Source: Lacticaseibacillus paracasei subsp. paracasei
GTDB lineage: Bacteria; Bacillota; Bacilli; Lactobacillales; Lactobacillaceae
NCBI RefSeq assembly: GCF_000829035.1
Contig: NZ_AP012541.1
Coordinates: 1,240,001-1,304,000, forward strand
Length of the DNA stretch: 64,000 bases
Direction: 5' to 3'
Position numbers and translations under genes: made by a program. Positions within the stretch are counted from its first letter, which is position 1. Each line of letters starts with the position of its first letter. The notes under the pieces are model-generated. The model was not told the DNA's origin. It ran no database searches and saw only the letters and a program-made list of their open reading frames with translations. Shown here piece after piece: positions 38,875 through 46,248 of this stretch.

Positions 38875-40311
38875 GTGAAAAATTACATTGAGGACAAAAA
38901 TGTTCAGAAAAATCGGTGGTGGATCCTAACTGCCATCGGAATGTTTACAATTATGTCGACGCTAGATGGGTCAATTGTCAACATTGCTTTGCCAGTGATG
39001 AGTCGCGATTTACATATTCCAATGAATCAAGCGGAGTGGGTGGTTTCGATTTATCTGATGATGATCTGTGGTTTGTTGCTGTTTTTTGGCCGGCTAGGTG
39101 ATTCAATTGGCAAAATCAAAGTTTTCCGAGTTGGGATGGTACTATTCTTAATTGGTTCGCTTTTTGCCGGTTTCAACAATAGTCTTGCCTTGTTGCTTGC
39201 TGCGCGAATTGTTCAAGCTACCGGTGCATCTATGACCATGGCGAACAATAATGGGATCGTAACGGAGATTTTTCCAATGAATGAGCGTGGTCGCGCCTTG
39301 GGCCTGATCGGTTCCTTTGTTTCGATTGGCGCAATTGCTGGTCCTGGGATTGGTGGTTTGATTTTAGGCCAGTTGCCTTGGGGGTATATTTTTTGGATCA
39401 ATATTCCGATTGGAATTGTCGCTTTGATCCTCGGAACGATTGTTTTGCCAAAAGATCTACCCAGCAGGCGCGTGCCGATTGATTGGGCTGGTTTTGTGAC
39501 GTTTCTAGTCTTGATTTTGTCCCTTTTTATGGGGATCTTTTTGGGACAAGAACGCGGCTTTACCGATCCCTTCATTCTTGGGTTGTTTGCATTAGCTATC
39601 GTGGCGTTCGCTGCCTTTGTTCATATTGAAAATCATAAAACCGATCCATTGGTCAGCTTCAAGATTTTTCAAAACAGTGCGTTTACCCTGAGTTTGTTAT
39701 CTGCGTTTTTTATTTTCGTCACGAACTTTTTCTTCAACGTCATTTCGCCGTTTTATCTTCAGAATGCGCGGGGATTATCACCAGAAAAAGCTGGGTACTT
39801 ATTGATGATTTTTCCGATTGTGCAAGTGATTGTGGCTCCGGTGGCGGGTAGCATTGCTGATCGCATCGGTCCTTATCGCATCACAATGGTAGGGTTGGTG
39901 ATCATTGTTGCCAGTCAGATTGGGTATGCTTTCTTCAATTTGCAGACATCGTTTATGTTTGTTGCGTTGATGATCGGCTTAGTTGGATTTGGCAATGGGC
40001 TGTTTCAAGCACCAAATAATACTGTGGTGATGTCGAGTGTGCCGACCCGTGATTTAGGAATTGCTGGCGGTATGAATGCGTTGGCGCGTAATTTAGGAAT
40101 GGTCGTCGGCATCTCAACGGCCACCACAGTGCTGTTTTCTTCCATGAGTCATACTGCTGGGAAAAAAGTAACCACTTATCTGACTGGGCAACCGGACATT
40201 TTCATTTCTGGTATGCATGTTTCTTTTTGGGTTGCAACGGGGTTGTGCATACTAGCGGTGATTTTAACCGGCTATCGCATGTGGCAGGTACGTCATGAGA
40301 CAGCTGTCTAA
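38875..40311 (+). CDS. MFS drug exporter, DHA2 (EmrB/QacA) family
   Basis: A 478-residue major facilitator with about 14 hydrophobic helices, the size and topology of proton-driven multidrug exporters. Typical pieces are LDGSIVNIALPVMSRDL in helix 1, LLFFGRLGDSIGKIKVF (motif A) after helix 2 and GPGIGGLILGQLPWGYIFWINIPIG (motif C and helix 5-6 region, here cited only in part). AAAGGAG 8 bases before the GTG sets the start. It is a single gene between its promoter and terminator. The substrate is unknown. Confidence 0.9.
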   Translation: MKNYIEDKNVQKNRWWILTAIGMFTIMSTLDGSIVNIALPVMSRDLHIPMNQAEWVVSIYLMMICGLLLFFGRLGDSIGKIKVFRVGMVLFLIGSLFAGFNNSLALLLAARIVQATGASMTMANNNGIVTEIFPMNERGRALGLIGSFVSIGAIAGPGIGGLILGQLPWGYIFWINIPIGIVALILGTIVLPKDLPSRRVPIDWAGFVTFLVLILSLFMGIFLGQERGFTDPFILGLFALAIVAFAAFVHIENHKTDPLVSFKIFQNSAFTLSLLSAFFIFVTNFFFNVISPFYLQNARGLSPEKAGYLLMIFPIVQVIVAPVAGSIADRIGPYRITMVGLVIIVASQIGYAFFNLQTSFMFVALMIGLVGFGNGLFQAPNNTVVMSSVPTRDLGIAGGMNALARNLGMVVGISTATTVLFSSMSHTAGKKVTTYLTGQPDIFISGMHVSFWVATGLCILAVILTGYRMWQVRHETAV

Positions 40312-40323
40312 GTGAAAGACATA

Positions 40324-40370
40324 AAAAAAGCATCCCTGCCTTTTTAGCTTCATTGCGGGGATGCTTTTTT
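40324..40370. terminator. Bidirectional terminator between MFS gene and telA
   Basis: AAAAAAGCATCCCTGC pairs with GCGGGGATGCTTTTTT; useful for both converging transcripts. Confidence 0.88.
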
Positions 40371-40406
40371 AATTGGCGAAATGTTTTTATAGCAGATAAC
40401 TACTGA

Positions 40407-41618
40407 TCAGTTGTCTGGTGTGACGTCTTTGGGGCCTTGATGACTCATATCACCGTGCGTATAATTTAGCAGTTGTTCCTTCAGTTCGCCTTCCATTTGA
40501 ACCAGTTGCTTTTCGGCATTTTGGCGTTTAACCCGACCGTCTTGTTGAATCTGCAAGGTCTGTTTCAAAGTGTCAATCAAGTCGTTTTGTGTTTGCGTTA
40601 ACGTCTCAATATCGACAACACCGCGTTCATTTTCCTTCGCAGTTTCAATCGAACTGATCTTCAACATGTCACTGTTCTTCTTTAACAGGTCATTGGTGGT
40701 TTGCGAGACTTGTCGCTGGGCCGTGACAGCATCTTTTTGCCGCAACAAGGTGAGGGCGATGGCCACTTGATTTTTCCACAGTGGGATCGCTGTGTTGATG
40801 CTGGCTTGAATTTTTTCGGCCAAAGCCTGATTCGTGTTTTGAATCAGGCGAATCTGGGGTGCTTGTTGAATGGTAATTTGTCGAGCCAATTGCAGATCGT
40901 AAGCACGTTTATCCAAACGTGACGCGAATTGTTTCAGATCATTGACTTGCTGAATTGCCATTTGGTCATTGGCTGCTTCGGCTGCTTTCACCGCTTCAGG
41001 AATGGTTTTGTCATTGAGTTCACGCAACTTAAGATTGGCCGCTTCAATATAAATATTCAGAGCATCAAAATAAGCTTTGTTTTGATCATATAATTCGTCT
41101 AACAGCTTGTTATCATTGAGTAACCCGCGTTGTGATGTTTCAAGGCGATTGGCAATCGTATCAATTTGAGCACCGATCTTTTGATACTTCGCAGTGATTT
41201 CATAGATTGATCGCTTGACACGGCCAAATAATTTGCGGAAAATATTATTATTTTCAGCTTTTAATTCGTCTGGGTTAGCCTCGTTCAATCTCGTCATGAG
41301 ACTTGTCAAGGCATCACCGACTGCGCCGGTATCCTGACTTTGAACTTTAGTTAACATGTTTTGTGAAAAGACGCCAAGTTGTTTTTGGGCATCAGCGCCA
41401 TAATTCAAAACAGTTTCGCCTTTCGTCACATCGATTTTGCTGGCTAATTCTTGTGCTTTTGCTTCTTGTTCAGCACTTAGTTTTGGCCTCGCTGTGGCCG
41501 CTGCTTGAACAGCCTCAGCCGAATTGTTGTTGGTCATTGAAGCTTCTGACGTGCTGAAAGGATCGGCCAATAAATCATCTGTCAGATTGGTTTGTTTGTC
41601 ATCATTCACATTATTCAC
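40407..41618 (-). CDS. telA: TelA/KlaA-family toxic anion resistance protein
   Basis: A 403-residue, mostly helical and soluble protein of the TelA family, first linked to tellurite resistance. In Gram-positives the role is unclear, with links to envelope stress and antibiotic tolerance. The family core (about residues 90-350) includes [10 protein letters not shown] and [22 protein letters not shown] (shown in part). The GTG start overlaps the xpaC stop (GTGA), so the two are translationally coupled. Confidence 0.9.
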   Translation of the reverse strand: MNNVNDDKQTNLTDDLLADPFSTSEASMTNNNSAEAVQAAATARPKLSAEQEAKAQELASKIDVTKGETVLNYGADAQKQLGVFSQNMLTKVQSQDTGAVGDALTSLMTRLNEANPDELKAENNNIFRKLFGRVKRSIYEITAKYQKIGAQIDTIANRLETSQRGLLNDNKLLDELYDQNKAYFDALNIYIEAANLKLRELNDKTIPEAVKAAEAANDQMAIQQVNDLKQFASRLDKRAYDLQLARQITIQQAPQIRLIQNTNQALAEKIQASINTAIPLWKNQVAIALTLLRQKDAVTAQRQVSQTTNDLLKKNSDMLKISSIETAKENERGVVDIETLTQTQNDLIDTLKQTLQIQQDGRVKRQNAEKQLVQMEGELKEQLLNYTHGDMSHQGPKDVTPDN

Positions 41619-42277
41619 TCCGTTTCATGCACCTTATCTGGATCAAGGTGTTTTTTGGCAAGACGAACATCGCTATCGAGATCATCAAGATCATCTTTAA
41701 TGAAGGCTTGATAGTCTGACTTGATTTTGCCTGCCATAGAAGTCATGGTCGAAAATGCTTTGTCTAAGGTTTCGTACGTATCTGCCGTCTTTACCTCGTG
41801 ATGCGTAATCTGGGCATATTTTTGCATCAGATCCAGTAAATTAGGTACCTGCTGATAAACGAACGTGCCGGCATCGGTTAAGCGTTGTGGTGCTTGAACA
41901 AGTGCCTCAAAATAGGCATGTAGCAGGTCAACCAAATCGGTATTTAATGTGAGCGCACGCAACTTTGGTACTTCTTTTGTGAGTGCCTCGATAGTCCGAA
42001 TTTGTTCGGCAAGATCTGCCATTGTTTTTCTAAAAAGTTTGATTTCCTCATCACTTAAACCGGATGCAGCATAATGTTCAGCCATCTTCGGATCAAGTGA
42101 CGGGAGACTGGTTGATTTTGGCTTAGGCCGGCTTAGTTCACCGATATAGCGGGCGAAGGCAAAGACCACACCAATGGCCAAGGCGATCACCCAACGTCCG
42201 GACAGTGCACCTATTGCCGCACCCATGGCGGCCCAGAGTATAATTCGCCATATGCGAATACGTTTGCTTGTGGCCAC
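41615..42277 (-). CDS. xpaC: XpaC-like protein (5-bromo-4-chloroindolyl phosphate hydrolysis)
   Basis: A 220-residue protein with two short N-terminal membrane segments (about 11-42) and a helical soluble domain. XpaC was named for effects on chromogenic phosphate hydrolysis in Bacillus; its real function is unknown. The xpaC-telA pair is common in Firmicutes (yceG/yceH-type and others). The GTG start has AGGAAGTG upstream. Confidence 0.83.
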   Translation of the reverse strand: MATSKRIRIWRIILWAAMGAAIGALSGRWVIALAIGVVFAFARYIGELSRPKPKSTSLPSLDPKMAEHYAASGLSDEEIKLFRKTMADLAEQIRTIEALTKEVPKLRALTLNTDLVDLLHAYFEALVQAPQRLTDAGTFVYQQVPNLLDLMQKYAQITHHEVKTADTYETLDKAFSTMTSMAGKIKSDYQAFIKDDLDDLDSDVRLAKKHLDPDKVHETE

Positions 42278-42449
42278 GAGATCACTTCCTCTTTCGTTTG
42301 CATTTAGTGTAGCACACCCCCGCGGCTTGACTATCAGCCGGAAGTTGGATATTAGTAATTATTTTATTAAGGATGCACGGTTGTAGGTTGGCTGGTGTAA
42401 GCTAATAATTAGGGTTGTTTGGCCATTTTGAAGCTTTAGAGGCCAGCAT

Positions 42450-42562
42450 GGACTCGCGTGGTTAGAAACCAGCACTTAAACGGGTTTAGGCGGTGATGAC
42501 CATTTTTTGGTCATGATGGCCGGGGTCCTTATGTGAAGATTTCTGCGCCTGCGAATGCAGTT
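42450..42562 (-). repeat. Long-palindrome repeat, copy R5 (degenerate)
   Basis: GGTTAGAAACC near the start and GATTTCTGCGCCTGCGAATGC near the end match other copies, and GACCATTTTTTGGTC forms the centre. The end touches the AAGGAGGG ribosome site of the Nudix gene. Confidence 0.7.
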
Positions 42563-42578
42563 AAGGAGGGAAAATCAA

Positions 42579-43115
42579 GTGGACGAAGAACCGATCACTC
42601 AGCAACGCGTTTTTACTGGGCAATTAATTGCTGTGGATGAACTCACAGTTAAGTTGCCAAACAACACAACCGCACAGCGAGAAATTGTACGCGCCCAACC
42701 GGCTGCTGGTGTTTTGGCCTTAAAAGACGACAAGGCGCTGTTTGTCAGCCAGTTTCGATCAACAATCGGTCAGATGACATTAGAGATTCCAGCAGGTAAA
42801 ATCAATCAAGGAGAAGCACCGCTCACAGCTGCACGCCGGGAATTAAATGAAGAAACCGGCATGACGGCGATGAAGTGGCAACCTTTGGCGAGTTACTTTC
42901 AGTCACTAGGTTTTTCTGATGCGACCATGGCTTTGTTTCTGGCCAGCGAGCTGCATTTGGCAACCAATGAATTGCATCAGGATCCGGATGAGTTCGTCAA
43001 AGGCGAATGGTTGACACTGCCAGAAGCTTGGCGAGCAGTCGATGACGGTCGCATCTGCGATAGCAAAACCTTGCTGGCTTTACTTTATTGGCAGCAGCAA
43101 GGAATAGGAGCGTGA
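42579..43115 (+). CDS. Nudix hydrolase, ADP-ribose pyrophosphatase type
   Basis: A 178-residue Nudix enzyme. The Nudix box is intact: Gly in AGKINQ, Glu five residues later, then RELNEETGM (about residues 75-100). A proline in QSLGFSDAT downstream is typical of ADP-ribose pyrophosphatases. It probably hydrolyses ADP-ribose to AMP and ribose phosphate. AAGGAGGG 8 bases upstream sets the GTG start. Its last codons GGA GCG TGA coincide with the first bases of repeat R6. Confidence 0.9.
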   Translation: MDEEPITQQRVFTGQLIAVDELTVKLPNNTTAQREIVRAQPAAGVLALKDDKALFVSQFRSTIGQMTLEIPAGKINQGEAPLTAARRELNEETGMTAMKWQPLASYFQSLGFSDATMALFLASELHLATNELHQDPDEFVKGEWLTLPEAWRAVDDGRICDSKTLLALLYWQQQGIGA

Positions 43116-43214
43116 ACCGGCTTGGTATATAAGAGGTCGTAAGTGTGATGGTCATTTTTTGACGAGTGCAATGATGATCCTTATCCGCAGGCTTCTGGCT
43201 TGGCAAACGCGTTA
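43108..43214 (-). repeat. Long-palindrome repeat, copy R6 (degenerate)
   Basis: It runs from GGAGCGTGA, containing the Nudix stop codon, to AAACGCGTTA, directly before AAGGAGGG of the next gene. It thus fills the whole gap between two genes. TATCCGCAGG and the ends match the family; the arms are more decayed. Confidence 0.72.
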
Positions 43215-43226
43215 AAGGAGGGCAAC

Positions 43227-43487
43227 ATGGCGGAAGTTAACACGCGCAAAGCATATCGTGAGGCACAGGAAAAAGAACAACACGCGGCGCGCGCCCGCGA
43301 GGCCAAACGAGTTGAAGTTGAAAAAGACTATGCTCGCAAAACCAAAGGCAAACCCGAAATCAAGAATGCCCGTTTTGACGAGGTGACCTTCAGGAAGGTC
43401 AACAGTCTCAAAAAAAGATTGAATTGGGCCATCGGGATTGTCCTTGGCTTGTTGGTGATTGTTTTTCTGGTACTCTATTTTGGGTAA
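43227..43487 (+). CDS. Small charged protein with C-terminal membrane helix
   Basis: An 86-residue protein of unknown function. The first ~60 residues are highly charged and rich in Glu, Lys, Arg and Ala, probably helical. The last ~22 residues form one hydrophobic helix, so it looks tail-anchored. AAAGGAGGG 6 bases upstream sets the ATG. It lies between the Nudix gene and mtnN. No family is recognised with confidence. Confidence 0.7.
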   Translation: MAEVNTRKAYREAQEKEQHAARAREAKRVEVEKDYARKTKGKPEIKNARFDEVTFRKVNSLKKRLNWAIGIVLGLLVIVFLVLYFG

Positions 43488-43589
43488 GCTAGCTATTCTT
43501 GGCACTTACCAGAAATGGCTACTGTAGCGCAAGCGCAGTGGAAGAAAGTTGATTCACTCATATTATAGAAGAAAGCACGGAGCGATATT

Positions 43590-44300
43590 TTGATAAAAGT
43601 CGGCGTTATTTGTGCCATGGAAGAAGAAATCAGGACCTTACTGGCCAAACAGACTCAGCAACATGAAACGGTGATTGCCAGTCAACATTATTTTGAGGGC
43701 CAAATTGACGGGATTGATGTGATTTTGGTTCAGTCTGGTATTGGCAAGGTTCAAGCGGCCATGACGGCGGCTTTGTTGTTGGGAACTTTTAAACCGGATG
43801 TTGTGATTAACACCGGAAGTGCCGGTGGTATTGGTCAAGGTCTGGCGATCGGTGATGTTGTTATTTCGAGCGGGGTTGCGTATCATGATGTGGATGCAAC
43901 GGCTTTTGGTTACTTACCAGGGCAGTTGCCACAACAGCCGCAAATTTTTGAAGCCGGTTTAGACTATGTGGCTAAAATTCAGGCGGCAGCCAGCACAACC
44001 GGTTTAACGTCAAAGGTTGGCCTCATTGTGACAGGCGACAAGTTTGTTAACGGTCAGGATGCGATTGCGGCAATTCTGAAAATCTATCCGCAGGCGTTAG
44101 CAAGCGAAATGGAAGGGGCGGCTATCGGTCAGGTGGCCAAAGAGTTCCATACCCCGTTTGTTGTCATCCGGGCAATGAGCGATGTCGCTGACGAGCAGTC
44201 CGGAGTGGATTTTGACAAATTTGTGATCAAGGCGGGCGAACAAAGTGCCGCGATGCTTCTTAGCTTTTTTGCTCACCTACAGGCATCACCTCAGTCTTAG
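43590..44300 (+). CDS. mtnN: 5'-methylthioadenosine/S-adenosylhomocysteine nucleosidase
   Basis: A 236-residue nucleosidase that cleaves MTA and SAH to adenine and the thio-sugar, recycling SAM by-products and feeding LuxS. The N-terminal IGVICAME-like segment (here VGVICAMEEE), the QSGIGKV loop, NTGSAGG near residue 74, ASEMEGAAIGQ near 172 and the active Asp in RAMSDVAD are all present. The start is TTG with CACGGAG upstream. The next gene, a cysteine desulfurase, begins 15 bases later. Confidence 0.94.
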   Translation: MIKVGVICAMEEEIRTLLAKQTQQHETVIASQHYFEGQIDGIDVILVQSGIGKVQAAMTAALLLGTFKPDVVINTGSAGGIGQGLAIGDVVISSGVAYHDVDATAFGYLPGQLPQQPQIFEAGLDYVAKIQAAASTTGLTSKVGLIVTGDKFVNGQDAIAAILKIYPQALASEMEGAAIGQVAKEFHTPFVVIRAMSDVADEQSGVDFDKFVIKAGEQSAAMLLSFFAHLQASPQS

Positions 44301-44315
44301 GAGTTGATTGTTAAT

Positions 44316-45479
44316 ATGCAACATGTTTATCTTGATAACGCGGCGACCACACCCATGGCCCCAGAAGTGATTCAGACCATGATGGACCAAATGGAGCACG
44401 ATTTTGGTAATGCCAGTTCGACTCATTGGTTTGGCCGAACAGCTCATACTGTCATGGACAAGAGTCGCAAAATTTTGGCCGATGCAATCCATGCGCAGCC
44501 CGGAAATATGGTGATCACCAGTGGCGCAACAGAAAGTAACAATACGGCGATCACTCAAACGGCGCATACGCGCGCTAGTTTGGGGAAGCACATCATTACA
44601 ACGGCTATTGAACATCCCTCCGTTTTGCAGCCGCTAAAAGCCTTGGAAAAGGAAGGCTTTCGGGTGACCTATCTGCCAGTCGACGAAAATGGCCGAATCA
44701 GTTTAGCTGATTTTGACGCGGCTTTGGACGATGACACTATCTTAGTAACCATCATGATGGGCAATAATGAGGTTGGCAGTCGGATGCCAATCAGTGAAAT
44801 TGGTGCGCGACTAGTCGATCATCAAGCTTGGTTTCATACAGATGCAACCCAGGCTTTTGGCTTACTAGACATCGATGTTCAAGCGCAACACATTGATATG
44901 TTAAGTGTTTCGGCGCACAAAATTAACGGACCCAAAGGCATCGGTTTTCTTTACCGCGATCCTAAGGTTCAGTTCCCGTCTTTGTTGAAAGGTGGCGAGC
45001 AGGAGTTGAAACGTCGTGCTGGTACAGAAAACATTGCTGGCATTGCCGGGTTTGCAACGGCGGTTAGTCTGATCACGTCTGATGAGAAGGCTAAGCGGCA
45101 GTCAAAGTATCTTGGTTTTAAGCAGCAGATTATGGGTGCATTGGATGATGCGGAGATTCCCTATGCAGTTAATGGTGATATTCGGCCAGATAATGTCAAT
45201 CACGTTTTCAATATCTGGTTGAAGGGGATCTCAACATACGCTTTGCAAACCAACCTTGATTTGGCTGGCATTGCAGTTTCTGGAGGTTCTGCCTGCACAG
45301 CTGGTTCACTTGAGCCTTCACACGTTTTAACTGCCATGTTTGGCGCTGATAGCCCGCGGCTTGGCGAGTCGATTCGTTTGTCATTTGGCGCGCAGACAAC
45401 CAAAGCAGATATTCAGGCCTTTATTGATGCCTTGTTACCAATCGTGCAACGGCTTCAGGCAAAACAATCGGCGCGATAA
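44316..45479 (+). CDS. iscS: Cysteine desulfurase (second copy, IscS/YrvO-like)
   Basis: A 387-residue PLP-dependent desulfurase. The PLP lysine is in SAHK (Lys202) and the persulfide cysteine in SGGSACTAGS (Cys327); His100 is in IEHP. ATG 44316 is preferred over a TTG next to the ribosome site TAGGAG. The same strand later carries DUF1831 and, after a UvrA paralogue, mnmA. By analogy with yrvO-mnmA in Bacillus it probably supplies sulfur for 2-thiouridine. It differs from the desulfurase at 1.8 kb throughout, so the two are not a recent duplication. Confidence 0.93.
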   Translation: MQHVYLDNAATTPMAPEVIQTMMDQMEHDFGNASSTHWFGRTAHTVMDKSRKILADAIHAQPGNMVITSGATESNNTAITQTAHTRASLGKHIITTAIEHPSVLQPLKALEKEGFRVTYLPVDENGRISLADFDAALDDDTILVTIMMGNNEVGSRMPISEIGARLVDHQAWFHTDATQAFGLLDIDVQAQHIDMLSVSAHKINGPKGIGFLYRDPKVQFPSLLKGGEQELKRRAGTENIAGIAGFATAVSLITSDEKAKRQSKYLGFKQQIMGALDDAEIPYAVNGDIRPDNVNHVFNIWLKGISTYALQTNLDLAGIAVSGGSACTAGSLEPSHVLTAMFGADSPRLGESIRLSFGAQTTKADIQAFIDALLPIVQRLQAKQSAR

Positions 45480-45637
45480 GTTTGGTTTGCGAGTGACCCG
45501 TTACCATGCGTTTCAACGGTTAAAAAGCTCAAAATTGTCTTTCACCACCTAATAATCCTTATCAACCTCCCCAGTGTTGCGACCAATATGCTAAACTTAT
45601 AAACAGTTAAGCGTGTTCCTCGCATGCGCTGAAATAA

Positions 45638-45674
45638 AAACAGTTTCACCACCTTTTTGCTGGTGAAACTGTTT
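45638..45674 (+). promoter_or_regulatory. 14-bp perfect hairpin in the DUF1831 leader
   Basis: AAACAGTTTCACCA (45638-45651) pairs perfectly with TGGTGAAACTGTTT (45661-45674) around a 9-base loop. The ribosome site AGGGGAGG follows immediately. No T-run follows on the plus strand, so it is not a plain terminator for that direction. On the minus strand a short T-run follows. Confidence 0.75.
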
Positions 45675-45689
45675 AGGGGAGGTTTTTGT

Positions 45690-46031
45690 ATGGCACTAGC
45701 AGCAACCGGATCCGCACAAGGCGATCCGAAAACCTATCAAATCGGGTCAGCGTTGAAACGATTTACCTTGATAGATTTAGGCTTTGTTCAAACTAAGAAC
45801 GGCAATTTTCAACTGCAACGCTCGCTTGATCCAAATTCACCGTACACAACGGCAAACAAGCTGAAAATGACGGTGGCAAAGAATTTAGATAAGTTCCAGC
45901 TCGATGTCACAACGGGCAATGGTCTTAAAGCGATTAACATTTTCAAAACCGATGCCACAAAAGAAAATGTCGAGCAATATCAATATTGGATCAATAATTT
46001 TATTGAGCGCGGTGTGATTGAAGCAAAATAG
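45690..46031 (+). CDS. DUF1831 family protein
   Basis: A 113-residue protein matching the lactobacillus DUF1831 family as I know it, for which a structure exists but no function. It is soluble and mixed alpha/beta. GGGGAGG 8 bases before the ATG sets the start; the open frame upstream runs through a strong hairpin. In lactobacilli this family tends to lie beside cysteine desulfurase and mnmA genes, hinting at a role in sulfur or tRNA metabolism. Confidence 0.75.
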   Translation: MALAATGSAQGDPKTYQIGSALKRFTLIDLGFVQTKNGNFQLQRSLDPNSPYTTANKLKMTVAKNLDKFQLDVTTGNGLKAINIFKTDATKENVEQYQYWINNFIERGVIEAK

Positions 46032-46054
46032 GATGTATGCCGCGTTTTAACATT

Positions 46055-46108
46055 AAGCTGCCACGATGTTGGCCTCAGGAAGGCTGACAGCTTAGCAGCT
46101 TTTTTATT
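46055..46108 (+). terminator. Terminator after DUF1831 gene
   Basis: AAGCTGC (46055-46061) pairs with GCAGCTT (46095-46101) with a smaller internal stem-loop, followed by a T-rich run. Confidence 0.65.
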
Positions 46109-46248
46109 TTCTTTTGATTAGATCAAGCCTTACGAAGCGATCTTATTCACAGTAAAAATGTCAATCTGTAGCAAATTGGTTTTTATGATTATCAGAAACG
46201 CTAAAGTGATAAGCTGAAATTAACGAAGAGAAGAAATGGAGGGATAAT

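Noticed and set aside
45480..45620. Promoter for the DUF1831 gene
   Set aside because: TTGCGA at 45577 and TATAAA at 45598 give a 15-base spacer without an extended -10; not convincing.
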